From Oscillospiraceae bacterium (GTDB taxonomy: Bacteria; Bacillota; Clostridia; Oscillospirales; Oscillospiraceae), in contig WQSH01000008.1 of assembly GCA_009787995.1 (NCBI GenBank), positions 1 through 42,502 on the forward strand: a stretch of DNA of 42,502 nucleotides. The letters run 5' to 3'. Shown one piece after another: positions 25,075 to 33,751 of the stretch. The position numbers were made by a program, and so were the translations under genes. Position 1 is the stretch's first letter, and each line of letters begins with the position of its first letter. The notes beneath the pieces are model-generated. The model was given only the letters and a program-made list of their open reading frames with translations, made no database searches and was not told the DNA's origin.

Positions 25075-27927
25075 CTAGTCCTCCCCTAGCTTGAGGACTT
25101 GCGAAATATTGACGCGCGTTGTGTACCTTGCCAGCACTGCTACGCACAGCACCAGCATGAACCCTAGGATGCCGTAAATCGTGACGTAGTCCGCAGGCTC
25201 CATCACTACCATCAGCGGTATTACTTGGTCGGCGGCTGTATATGAAAGCTGAACAAGAGGCACAAAGAGCCGCGATGCCAGCTCGCCAATTACGCCCCCT
25301 ATTATAAGGGCAGAGATCGTGATAAGCACCTGCTCGCTAACCAACATGCCCATAATCCCCCGCATGCCCATGCCCATGGCCCGAAAAACTCCGAATTGCA
25401 GCAGGCGTCCTTTTATAGACAAAATCCAATAAATCAAAAAGCCTGTAAAGCATAGCAGCATTGTCATTATAAAGCTGATTGTAAGCACCCCATTCGTACT
25501 CTGCACAATTGGCTCGGACAGTATTTCCACCAAAGAGCGAGATGTATCATAAAACTGTGCCACCTGAATGCCTCTTTCGCCGATGAAATCGTGTATGAAC
25601 TGATGCGACGCACCATTTGTCCGCATCCAAATCTGGTACGGATTGACGCCCCAATTGGTGTTGAGGTGCCCAAGGTTTGCCACAGCCAAAAACTGATTCT
25701 CCTGCGTTACCTCCCCCGTCGCAAGCCTAGTCATTCTCACGGGGTTAAAAGACGGCCAAAAATCCACAAAACCCACCACCACAAAGCGCCCCGTCAATGG
25801 GGTGCCGTGACGCTGGGGCACAACAAGGGTCACCTCGTCGCCTACACTGTACCCTAGGTCTCTGTGGAAATTGCCTGACAGGAGCACTCCATTTGGCCTC
25901 ATAGCCAAGCTGTTGAGGAAATAGTTGATATGAACCATCAGGAGGTCGTCTCTGAACCATGCCGCCTCGCCGAAGCTTTGGGTCTCTATTCCCAATAGCG
26001 TCACATTCTCTACCGTGGTCACTCCCCTGCGGAGCGTCGCCCTGCGGTTTAGGACGCGGGTTATTGCATCTACTTCCTCAAAGTGTGTGAATCGGTTAAA
26101 GTCAGGCTCGGTGTACACAAGCGTGTCCACTTGTGCAATTAAGCCTGTCCCCACAACTTCTGGCGGGAGAAGATTATCCGCCCATGCCTCCCTAATCATC
26201 AAATCGGCGCCGCCTAAGTATCGTATTCGGTGCGCATTGTCAAGGTTTAGCGTCCTTGCCGCCTGCGCACTGAATATTCCCACTGCGACTGTGAATACCA
26301 AAAACAACATGATGAACTGCTCGCCCTCTATACTGCGTCCAACCTTAACCATGGATGCATAAACAGCCGGGCCAAATTTTTTGCGCCCAATCATAAAAAT
26401 CAGCCTTATAAAATAGGGGTACAGGCGCAACAAAATCAGCGCGGAGCCTATTATGAATAGTGACGAGCTGACAAAGAGCATGGGGTCAAAAGACCTCGCA
26501 TCGGGCAGAGTCGCCATCATTAAGTCCCTTTGCATGTTGAAGGTGTACAGCACATATAGTGACACCGCAAAGGTGATAACATCCAGAAAATATCGCTGCC
26601 ACAGAGGCTTATCGGACCTCCTGGCTTTTTTTCGCTTGTGGTCGACTATTGCTACCCTAGAGAGCTTTATGACGGGGAAAAGCAGGTATATGTAAGAAAT
26701 CGCCATACCTATCGCCCCATATGCGATGGCCGTGCTCGTTACCTCCACATGCAGAGCATCCCTGTTGACCAAGTCTAAAAAGCCGCTGCTCGAACCGATT
26801 ATGTGGCACAAAATAACGCCAAGCCCCACGCCGAGCGGAAAACTGACAGCCGCAACGAACAGCCCCTGCATGGCGTATATCCCCAAAATCTGGCGTCGGC
26901 TTGCCCCCCTGCTTTTCAGCACCGAGATGTCATTGCTGTCTAAAAGCAGTATCTTTCTTGTCACCATGTACATAAATAGCGCAAGCATTACGTAAATCGG
27001 AATTTGCAGCACCCAAATCGTAAGTTCCAGCTGGCCTGTGCGGTCTGCAAACTCCTCTATGGTGTCATAGAAATTCACGCTGTAGTGCCAGATAGCATCT
27101 ATGTTATTAAACGCCTCCCTACCCGCATGTATTCTCTCAAAATAATGAGAGATTCTGTCTGCCCGCATGGCTGTTGCGTCAAGCACCTGCGTCCATGCCA
27201 CACTCAGCCTAAAATACTCCCTGTAGTTTTCGACAACATATGCGGACACTAAATCGTCAGATACTAAAATCATATTGACGAAAGTGATGGGAACTGCCGA
27301 CCAAAACGCTTCAGACTCGGCCTTAAAGTCAAATATGCCCACAATCCGCACGAGATAGAGGTCGTCCGGATCGCCTACGCTCATTGTCGTCATAGTTTCG
27401 CCCAACAGCAAATTATGCCTGCGCATGACCTCCTCTGATGCCAGCGCTTCGAACACCCGGCCATATGCGAGCTCGTGCGACGGCATCCTGCCGTGCAAAA
27501 GATGGATGTGCTGCTCAAAACCTTCAGGCGCAACCAAGCTAAGGCTGCGGTTGTTGTTTGGAATCTCCCTAGCCACTACCGGCCTCATCGCCCATGTATT
27601 TAGCACATATGTGCGAATGCCCAGATATCCAGGCACGCCCATTGCTCTTAATTCTTCCGGCCAAAGCCTATCTCGCGTGGCCCTGTATTTCGAAAGGCGC
27701 TCAGCTTCCTCTGCGACATTGAAGCTAAAATTCAGCTGCATTATCGCTGGAAATCTATTCTGAAACTCTTGCACATTCCGCAAATCCTCTTGGAACACCC
27801 GCTGCATAGTCGCAGCAGTGAAAATAGGCACGACTGTCACCATCCCAATAAGGATGATATTGCCAAAAATCAAGCAGAGCACCAGCCATTTTGTTTTCCA
27901 GATTTTGCGCCATAGAAATCCAATCAT
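25075..27927 (-). CDS. FtsX/MacB-type ABC permease, operon 2 (950 residues)
   Basis: Full-length paralogue of the permease at 12245, with one residue difference in length and the same double-FtsX topology. Membrane segments are nearly identical ('QIPIYVMLALFMYMVT', 'GRLLQFGVFRAMG', 'VLCVAVLARYTTRVNISQVL'); the extracellular domains differ more. The ATG overlaps the adaptor-3 stop as ATGA. No ATPase gene follows: the gene ends 35 bases before a strong terminator. As the family needs a nucleotide-binding partner, it probably uses the ATPases encoded at 15106 and 15779; this is inference. No stop, frameshift or lost segment suggests decay. Confidence 0.9.
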   Translation of the reverse strand: MIGFLWRKIWKTKWLVLCLIFGNIILIGMVTVVPIFTAATMQRVFQEDLRNVQEFQNRFPAIMQLNFSFNVAEEAERLSKYRATRDRLWPEELRAMGVPGYLGIRTYVLNTWAMRPVVAREIPNNNRSLSLVAPEGFEQHIHLLHGRMPSHELAYGRVFEALASEEVMRRHNLLLGETMTTMSVGDPDDLYLVRIVGIFDFKAESEAFWSAVPITFVNMILVSDDLVSAYVVENYREYFRLSVAWTQVLDATAMRADRISHYFERIHAGREAFNNIDAIWHYSVNFYDTIEEFADRTGQLELTIWVLQIPIYVMLALFMYMVTRKILLLDSNDISVLKSRGASRRQILGIYAMQGLFVAAVSFPLGVGLGVILCHIIGSSSGFLDLVNRDALHVEVTSTAIAYGAIGMAISYIYLLFPVIKLSRVAIVDHKRKKARRSDKPLWQRYFLDVITFAVSLYVLYTFNMQRDLMMATLPDARSFDPMLFVSSSLFIIGSALILLRLYPYFIRLIFMIGRKKFGPAVYASMVKVGRSIEGEQFIMLFLVFTVAVGIFSAQAARTLNLDNAHRIRYLGGADLMIREAWADNLLPPEVVGTGLIAQVDTLVYTEPDFNRFTHFEEVDAITRVLNRRATLRRGVTTVENVTLLGIETQSFGEAAWFRDDLLMVHINYFLNSLAMRPNGVLLSGNFHRDLGYSVGDEVTLVVPQRHGTPLTGRFVVVGFVDFWPSFNPVRMTRLATGEVTQENQFLAVANLGHLNTNWGVNPYQIWMRTNGASHQFIHDFIGERGIQVAQFYDTSRSLVEILSEPIVQSTNGVLTISFIMTMLLCFTGFLIYWILSIKGRLLQFGVFRAMGMGMRGIMGMLVSEQVLITISALIIGGVIGELASRLFVPLVQLSYTAADQVIPLMVVMEPADYVTIYGILGFMLVLCVAVLARYTTRVNISQVLKLGED

Positions 27928-29177
27928 GGTAAAATCACCACCTGCGTCCCTGATTCTATACCGGTGACAATCTGTGCATAGCCACCGATGCGATTCGTTG
28001 CATGGACATAGCGTTTGCCCAACGCCCCCTCGTTGTAAATGTAGATGAACTGTCTGCCCGCCTCGGCATGCACCGCCCTAATGGGCAGTGTTACGCTGTC
28101 CAAAGCGGCAGTGACTGCCAGCTGCACCGTAACGGGAATGCTCCGTAGGATATAAACCGGATTATACCCTGCGGCAATAATACCCAGGTACTCAAATAGG
28201 CCCTCCTTGTCCACCGGTGCAAGCAAATAGGTAAACACCCCGCGTTGCCCTGACACCCACGAATCTGTAACGACGCGCACATCAATCTCAATGGGCTCGC
28301 CATTTTCATCGTCGCTTTCACTGTCTCCCAAATTCAGGGAGCCACGCAGTGTCAATATATCCCCGCGCCCTATCACATTATAAAAGTCCGTAGCATGTTG
28401 GCTGGCTCTCACGGTAATTTCATAAAAGAACACATTATAATCCACGATACTCATGATGTGGTTATGGCTGCTCACGAAAATCCCGCAAGTGGCGACAGAG
28501 TGTACCATTCCATCTATAGGCGCTCTGAGCACTGCACCATCAAGCGTTTGCGCAAAAAACTCCACAGCCTCCGCAAGTGCGCTGCGCGTTACAGCGCTGC
28601 TCGATATGAACCGCTCCAAGGCGAGTTCGCTTTGCCTGATTACAAGGGACGCTTGCTGTGCCGCAGCGCCTTCCATAAGCCCCTGCTCCCTGCGCGCCTC
28701 CGCTATTTCTGCATTTCGTCTGTTTCGCTCACGGATAAAATCCTCTTCAAACTGTTCAAGGCTCTGCCTTGCGGCCAGATAATCTATTTCGTGGCGAGCC
28801 TCGGCATCAAAGGTAAGCCTTGCCAAGGCATCGCCTTCGTTTACACTTTGCCCTGATTCCACAAGCACTGTAACATGGCCCATCAGCAGCTCGCCGTCAT
28901 GCCTATGCGGGAAAAATAGTTGCTGCTCTATTGGAAATACAAACCTCGGCCTGAGCGCTGTACTGATGGTTAAGTCCCGCCTTGTCGCCTGAACTATTTC
29001 GAGCGCTCTGTCATTGGAGTCGACCCCCTCTGCCATAAGCACCCCGGCCTCTATGGCGGACTCCACCGAATAACCTTGCCTGACGACGCCCTCTCCACCA
29101 CATGCACTCAGGAAGAACAGGAGGGCAAAAGCGGCGGCTAGCCGCGGTATAAGTCTACGGCCTGACAAATATCTCAT
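27924..29177 (-). CDS. Lipoprotein membrane-fusion adaptor 3, operon 2
   Basis: Counterpart of the gene at 10989. Lipobox FLSAC, first lipoyl half around 'VLVESGQSVNEGDALARLTF', an Arg/Glu-rich coiled coil ('EEDFIRERNRRNAEIAEARR'), second lipoyl half 'VLRAPIDGMVHSVATCGIFV' and the barrel/C-terminal region with 'SVTLPIRAVHAEAGRQFIYI'. The start at 29177 overlaps the adaptor-2 gene by 23 bases, as in operon 1, so gene packing is conserved along with gene order. The protein is intact. Confidence 0.83.
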   Translation of the reverse strand: MRYLSGRRLIPRLAAAFALLFFLSACGGEGVVRQGYSVESAIEAGVLMAEGVDSNDRALEIVQATRRDLTISTALRPRFVFPIEQQLFFPHRHDGELLMGHVTVLVESGQSVNEGDALARLTFDAEARHEIDYLAARQSLEQFEEDFIRERNRRNAEIAEARREQGLMEGAAAQQASLVIRQSELALERFISSSAVTRSALAEAVEFFAQTLDGAVLRAPIDGMVHSVATCGIFVSSHNHIMSIVDYNVFFYEITVRASQHATDFYNVIGRGDILTLRGSLNLGDSESDDENGEPIEIDVRVVTDSWVSGQRGVFTYLLAPVDKEGLFEYLGIIAAGYNPVYILRSIPVTVQLAVTAALDSVTLPIRAVHAEAGRQFIYIYNEGALGKRYVHATNRIGGYAQIVTGIESGTQVVILP

Positions 29178-30291
29178 CCCCTTCGTTTAACCCTTCCACT
29201 ATTTCTATGTAAAACCCTGTGGTCATGCCTGTAGCTACATACACCAGTTCTTGGGTGTCCCCTTCTCTGCGATAGACGAAACTTACATCCTGCCCACTGC
29301 GGAACAGTGCATTGCTGGGAATGCGCAGGACGTCCTCCGCCCAAGCGCTGTAGAGGTGTATAAAGACCTTTTCCCCTACGGGCGGCGCATCATAAAGCTC
29401 TGACCTTATCTCAAAGCGTATTGGCAATTCGAGGTTGCGGCTTCTGTAGTATACCTGCTCTTCGCGGCTCGGCGTGATTGCCTCGAGGTCATACACCCTT
29501 CCATTTATTATCCCTTGCAATTTTACAGCATCCCTAAAACGCGAGGCAAATATTGTCATCCCTATGTATTCAACTATAACTCCCTCAGTTTCGGCTATAT
29601 ACATGACAGGATCGGAAGCGGTTACCCACGCTCCGGGGAAAACTGTATATACAACTTCGCCGTCGATTGGCGACCTAACCTCTGTTTCCCCCACATCCCT
29701 TCGCAGGCTGCTTAGGGCAATCTCCATATCCTCAACGTCAATATTATGCCGGCGGCGGCGGTGATTCAACTCAAGCCCGACCAGCTCCTTCCGCTGCCTT
29801 ATCCTAGTAGCGTTATCTATTGCGGCTTCGTAAAGGGGCGTCCCCTGTGCAGACTGCGCTTGCTCGCGCGCGTCGGAATAAGCAAACTCCAGCAGCCTGA
29901 TTTCTAAAGACATTTCTTCTGTTTGCAAATGGTGCAGCCTTTGCGAGCGAGCAAGCGATTCTTCCATGCCTTCAATCATCACATCGAGGTGAGACGAGTC
30001 CAGCCTCGCCAGCAGCTGACCTTCCACCACCGAATCCCCAGGCCAGGCATAAACGGACTCTATGCGCCCGCTCCCCACTTCCAGGCGCGCGGCTTGTGTC
30101 GGTGAGCTTGTTATTCCTGGCACTATATCCAATGCCTCGACTATGCCTCGGGAGACTATTGCGATATCCGCCTGCCCTGCTACAGGCTCATGCAGGGGAG
30201 GCCCAACAAGGGTCGCCCCTTCGCCGCATGACGATATCCACATAACTGCGAAAAGGAAAAATGCGCAAATCATAAGACTTCTATACCTCAT
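29155..30291 (-). CDS. Lipoprotein membrane-fusion adaptor 2, operon 2
   Basis: Counterpart of the gene at 9839 along its length. Lipobox ISSC with Cys 22 after a hydrophobic segment; the motif is slightly atypical (VMWISSC). First lipoyl half 'IESVYAWPGDSVVEGQLLAR', helical middle, second lipoyl half 'EVRSPIDGEVVYTVFPGAWV' and C-terminal 'LRIPSNALFRSGQDVSFVYR'. It overlaps the adaptor-1 gene by four bases, matching operon 1. It probably bridges the permease and cell-envelope partners outside the membrane. Confidence 0.83.
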   Translation of the reverse strand: MRYRSLMICAFFLFAVMWISSCGEGATLVGPPLHEPVAGQADIAIVSRGIVEALDIVPGITSSPTQAARLEVGSGRIESVYAWPGDSVVEGQLLARLDSSHLDVMIEGMEESLARSQRLHHLQTEEMSLEIRLLEFAYSDAREQAQSAQGTPLYEAAIDNATRIRQRKELVGLELNHRRRRHNIDVEDMEIALSSLRRDVGETEVRSPIDGEVVYTVFPGAWVTASDPVMYIAETEGVIVEYIGMTIFASRFRDAVKLQGIINGRVYDLEAITPSREEQVYYRSRNLELPIRFEIRSELYDAPPVGEKVFIHLYSAWAEDVLRIPSNALFRSGQDVSFVYRREGDTQELVYVATGMTTGFYIEIVEGLNEGDEIFVRP

Positions 30292-31340
30292 AATATGAGC
30301 AACTCCCCTTCTGAAAGGCCTCTGACCACTTCAATGTAGCCCTCGCTTTCCAGCCCTGTTTCAACATCCCTGACCATGCGATATCCGCTCTCACTGAGCA
30401 CATATACGAAACTGCGGTACTCCGTCCTGCGCAGGAGCGAGACTGGTATGTGCAGCACATCGATCACTTCTTCGAGCGGTATGCGCAGCCTTCCATGCGT
30501 CGCTGCGGGCACTTCCGCAGGCGCATAAATAAATTGCAGGAAAGCAGGGGTTACCTCGCCTTCAGTTTGATCCTCTCTGACAAAACCATGCTCTTCGGGG
30601 TCTATCACTTCCATCATAAATGTTTCTCCGCCGAGAACCATTTCATATTGCTCGCCCGGCTTTAGTCGGGCGGCTATCGAATCCCGTACTACAAAGGATG
30701 TAAAGCCCTGGTCGGCGACGACGGCGATGACATGGTTGACATCGGACAACATGCCCTCTGTAAAGGGCAGCACCCTTGTCACAACGCCGCTTATAGCAGC
30801 ACGCAAGTACCTCGCCTCGTTAAGCTCAGACACATATGCATAAAGCATATCAACCACATCCATATCTGCCATCAACCTGTTGCGCGCCGATACATAAGCT
30901 GCAGTATCTGCCGCTACGCCCACCTCCGCCGCATGCCTCGCCGCCAGCGACTGCCTTTCGCGCAGCAGCGTAAGTTCAAGATTTATCCTTGCGCGCCTCC
31001 GACTTACCTCTTCAAGCTCATACTGAATTTCCGGCATGTCAAGCACCGCTATTATGTCACCCTCTGAAACCTCGTCGCCAAAAGCTACAAAAATGCCCAG
31101 CAAGGGTATGCCATTTTCTGTAAATTGGTGGCCGATTACCCTGGACGGCAAATACATTACAACAGGGCTCGCCTCAAGCTTTATGTCCCCCCGCAGCACA
31201 GGTACGGTGACAAATGGCCACTCTGCGGGCCTTGCAATAGTGGGAGGCGGCATAAGCGGCGTTTCGGCAGGCAGCATGAAGCAGCCGGCCAGTAACGGCA
31301 GCACTATTATCGCACAAACAGCGGGCAGTAGTTTTCTCAC
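30288..31340 (-). CDS. Lipoprotein membrane-fusion adaptor 1, operon 2
   Basis: Counterpart of the gene at 8802. Lipobox LLAGC followed by 'FMLPAETPLMPPP', closely matching 'FMLPVEPPLPPPP' of the first copy. It has the same first lipoyl half ('LGIFVAFGDEVSEGDIIAVL'), helical hairpin ('SRRRARINLELTLLRERQSL'), 'RYLRAAISGVVTRVLPFTEG' and C-terminal 'VLHIPVSLLRRTEYRSFVYV'. GTG at 31340 is chosen because GAGGGG lies six bases upstream and the signal peptide starts there; the ATG at 31373 would put 11 residues in front and has no ribosome site. Confidence 0.83.
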   Translation of the reverse strand: MRKLLPAVCAIIVLPLLAGCFMLPAETPLMPPPTIARPAEWPFVTVPVLRGDIKLEASPVVMYLPSRVIGHQFTENGIPLLGIFVAFGDEVSEGDIIAVLDMPEIQYELEEVSRRRARINLELTLLRERQSLAARHAAEVGVAADTAAYVSARNRLMADMDVVDMLYAYVSELNEARYLRAAISGVVTRVLPFTEGMLSDVNHVIAVVADQGFTSFVVRDSIAARLKPGEQYEMVLGGETFMMEVIDPEEHGFVREDQTEGEVTPAFLQFIYAPAEVPAATHGRLRIPLEEVIDVLHIPVSLLRRTEYRSFVYVLSESGYRMVRDVETGLESEGYIEVVRGLSEGELLIL

Positions 31341-31395
31341 GAAAATCCCCTCACAAAACTTCTTAAAATACAATTTGCTACAAATATTTGTGCGG

Positions 31396-31424
31396 ATTTT
31401 ATCATTTTAAGGCGCCAAAGTCAA
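31396..31424 (-). promoter_or_regulatory. Promoter of adaptor/permease operon 2
   Basis: Minus strand TTGACT (31424-31419), 17-base spacer ending AATGA, TAAAAT (31401-31396). Identical boxes and spacing to the operon-1 promoter at 8714. Confidence 0.75.
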
Positions 31425-31460
31425 GGCCGGCATTCACAAGCCGCCAGCCGGGTCCGCAAA

Positions 31461-31508
31461 GTAGCGTACTATTCAGTGCCTGCTATCTGTCCGGCATTGA
31501 GAGGCCGG
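31461..31508. repeat. Second short repeat family, diverged copy (R6)
   Basis: CAGTGCCTGCTATC, TGTCCGGCATTGAGAGGCCG matches the R5 motif at most positions. The small hairpin is CCGGC...GCCGG here, longer than GGC...GCC in the other copies. It sits between the stop of the Fe-S protein gene and the operon-2 promoter. Confidence 0.6.
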
Positions 31509-32423
31509 CTACCTCATTGCCCTATCTTCGCAGGGCACATTTACCATGCACTTGCCGCAACCGTAGCGAGGGGCGTGTTTTTCGCTCACTTTTCCTATAA
31601 ATGCGCCACAGGCTGCGTGGTCCTTGCCCTCTTTGTCTTCGAAATGCGCTTGCGGGGGGCATAGGCGTATGCAAGCCTTGCAGCGGTTACAATACCCTAG
31701 CCAGTCGCTATAGTCTTTTTTGTCCGGCTCGGCTTCCCAATCTGTGACGACACTTATCAGCCGCCCTGCGCTGCCTGCTCTGGATATGAAATTTGTCGAA
31801 AGGCCGAATGTCCCAAGGCCTGCCGCCACGCCGACATGGCGCTCCGACCAGTTAGACGAGAATTGGGGTATGTGCTCCGTGCCTGACGTTGCCTCGCCTC
31901 CGACCCTCATTATGAACCTGTCTTCCGTATAGGGGGTGACTGCCTTGTACCCCTCCGCAATCAAGGCATCCCTGATATGCGCACCGAGGGCAAGGAGAAA
32001 CTGCTGGCCATCCACCCTCGTGTAGACCCATTCGAGCGCCGGCTCCACAGGGTCTTTTTTGTTTGCCTCAACTGTCGAGCGCTCTATGGGTAAAAACACA
32101 GATATAACAGTCTTTGCCCCGGGAAGCCAGTCCTTTGGCATGAAGTGGTGCTCGCCAACTACCTTTGGCTGCTTTATAACCAAGAAATCGGGGTCGTCCG
32201 CCTTCGCAGCCGAAAAAATCGGACGCTGGAAAAAGCGCATCCCCTTTAGCATGTTGCCCTCATCGATTTTGAGCGAGTTGGGGTCGGATATGAGGTTGTT
32301 TTTTGCATAATTATTCAAGTCAGCGCTTGCCTGTTCATGCGCCCCACCCTTTCCGCCTAGGTAGTTGAGCGACGATTTGTCACTAAATTCTTCCATTAGC
32401 TTTTGCAACTTTTCCTTTGTCAT
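31509..32423 (-). CDS. QueG/reductive-dehalogenase-like [4Fe-4S] protein
   Basis: Predicted soluble redox protein. The central region 'ERHVGVAAGLGTFGLSTNFI' matches the nitroreductase-like core shared by epoxyqueuosine reductases and reductive dehalogenases. The C-terminal part has one ferredoxin motif CNRCKACIRLCPP (CX2CX2CX3CP) and a second, changed set including CGKCMVNVPC (CX2CX5C), which could hold a second cluster. No twin-arginine signal is present, so it is cytoplasmic. ATG at 32423 is preferred because AGAAGGAGAG precedes it; the upstream ATG at 32462 overlaps the previous gene. Its place as last gene of the aconitase X operon suggests electron transfer or a reductive step there; a true QueG role is unlikely in this context. 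Confidence 0.75.
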   Translation of the reverse strand: MTKEKLQKLMEEFSDKSSLNYLGGKGGAHEQASADLNNYAKNNLISDPNSLKIDEGNMLKGMRFFQRPIFSAAKADDPDFLVIKQPKVVGEHHFMPKDWLPGAKTVISVFLPIERSTVEANKKDPVEPALEWVYTRVDGQQFLLALGAHIRDALIAEGYKAVTPYTEDRFIMRVGGEATSGTEHIPQFSSNWSERHVGVAAGLGTFGLSTNFISRAGSAGRLISVVTDWEAEPDKKDYSDWLGYCNRCKACIRLCPPQAHFEDKEGKDHAACGAFIGKVSEKHAPRYGCGKCMVNVPCEDRAMR

Positions 32424-32445
32424 AAAACGCTCTCTCCTTCTGCTT

Positions 32446-33696
32446 TTAGTTTGATTTTGCATACTCCGATTGCGCTTCTGAATATGCCGCCACCCGCTTA
32501 ATTATGTTTCGGAAATCCTCCAGACTTGTCGTCCTTGGGTATTCCGTTATGTCTGCGGGCGCATTTAACTCTGCGGCGAACCGGATTATTGGGTGCTTCA
32601 TCATAAGATCAAGGGTGTCCTCGTTGAATCCCAGCTCCGCAAACGACTTGTCTCCCGCTACGTGCAGGTCGCAATTTAGCTCAACCACCCAGTTAATTAG
32701 CTGGTCTACATGGAACTTGTGACTTGAGATGCGCTTGCCCGACAGGGCGTTGTAGGCTTTGCGATACAGATCCTTGCAGGCGATTGCATTGTATTCTATA
32801 ACAGCAGGCAGAACCATGGCGCAAGCGTCGCCGTGCGCAATGTTAAATGGCTCTTCCGACATCGGGTGAGTGATTACGTGATCCTGCCCTATCCCTGCAA
32901 GACCCAACGAAAAGCCCGCATACATGCATGCCAGGCTCATGCCGTCCGCCGCTTCCGCATCCGCCGGGTTTGCGCAAAATGGGCGGATATGCTCTCCGAT
33001 TAGCTCCAGCGAGCGCAGGGATTGCGTGCGGGTAAAGTCGTTGGCGTTTCTGTTGGTGAGCGTCTCCAGGGCTTGGACAAATGTGTCCATTGCGCTTGCC
33101 ACTGCCACGTGAAATGGCAGTGTTTTTAGCAAGTCGGGGTCTAGTATCGCATATTTTGGAAGGATTGCGGGGTGGGCTAAAACAAGCTTGTAGCCGCTTT
33201 CGTCGGAGATTACGGCGTTTTTTGCGGTTTCGCTCCCTGTCCCCGCTGTTGTTGGGATTGCTACCATGGGCAGCGTTTCGTGCCTAAGCTGCTCTTGTGC
33301 GCTGATTTTGTCAATTGCAAAGTCCAGCACTTTCTTTCCGGAATTCCCGACAATGGAGACGCCCTTTGCCGTATCCAAGGTGCTTCCCCCACCGATTGCC
33401 ACTATGGCGTCGGCCTTGAATCCCTGCGCCATGGGCACTGCTTCGGCGTCGATTGTCGCCGCTTCCGGATTTTGGCGCACGTTGCTGAAAACTTTGAATT
33501 CCGCTCCTGCCTTTGCAATGCCTTCTTCGACCGCTTTTGCCGCACCGCTTTTGTAAAGCGTCGGGCCGCAGACAAGCAAGATGCGCTTCCAGCTTTCGCG
33601 CTTTATAAATTCCGGCAATTTGCCTATGCATCCCGACCCTTGGCAGATGACCTGCCGTACGCCGAATTCCATATTTACATTTTTCACTTTACTCAA
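32446..33696 (-). CDS. Iron-type (group III) alcohol dehydrogenase family protein
   Basis: NAD(P)-dependent alcohol/aldehyde oxidoreductase fold with the dinucleotide motif GGGSTLDTAKG (102-112) and 'IPTTAGTGSE' (148-157). Metal ligands in this family are Asp-x3-His plus two later His. Here Asp204 is present, but the next ligand position is Gln208 ('AMDTFVQALE'); His273 and His288 remain ('QDHVITHPMSEEPFNIAHGD'). The codon is plainly CAA at 33075-33073. The enzyme may use another metal or have changed chemistry. TTG start at 33696 follows AGAAAGGA. It lies between the SDR and the Fe-S protein. Confidence 0.88.
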   Translation of the reverse strand: MSKVKNVNMEFGVRQVICQGSGCIGKLPEFIKRESWKRILLVCGPTLYKSGAAKAVEEGIAKAGAEFKVFSNVRQNPEAATIDAEAVPMAQGFKADAIVAIGGGSTLDTAKGVSIVGNSGKKVLDFAIDKISAQEQLRHETLPMVAIPTTAGTGSETAKNAVISDESGYKLVLAHPAILPKYAILDPDLLKTLPFHVAVASAMDTFVQALETLTNRNANDFTRTQSLRSLELIGEHIRPFCANPADAEAADGMSLACMYAGFSLGLAGIGQDHVITHPMSEEPFNIAHGDACAMVLPAVIEYNAIACKDLYRKAYNALSGKRISSHKFHVDQLINWVVELNCDLHVAGDKSFAELGFNEDTLDLMMKHPIIRFAAELNAPADITEYPRTTSLEDFRNIIKRVAAYSEAQSEYAKSN

Positions 33697-33751
33697 AAGT
33701 CCTTTCTAAAAGGCGACCGCCTAAAGCTCAGGGAATATGCGCAGGCGGCAC

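Noticed and set aside
25075-31340. Operon 2 as a decaying pseudogene copy
   Set aside because: All four genes are full length with intact lipoboxes, overlaps, promoter and terminator.
31509-32423. Authentic epoxyqueuosine reductase (queG) for tRNA modification
   Set aside because: The second cysteine set is altered, and the gene is embedded in a catabolic operon with no tRNA-modification genes.
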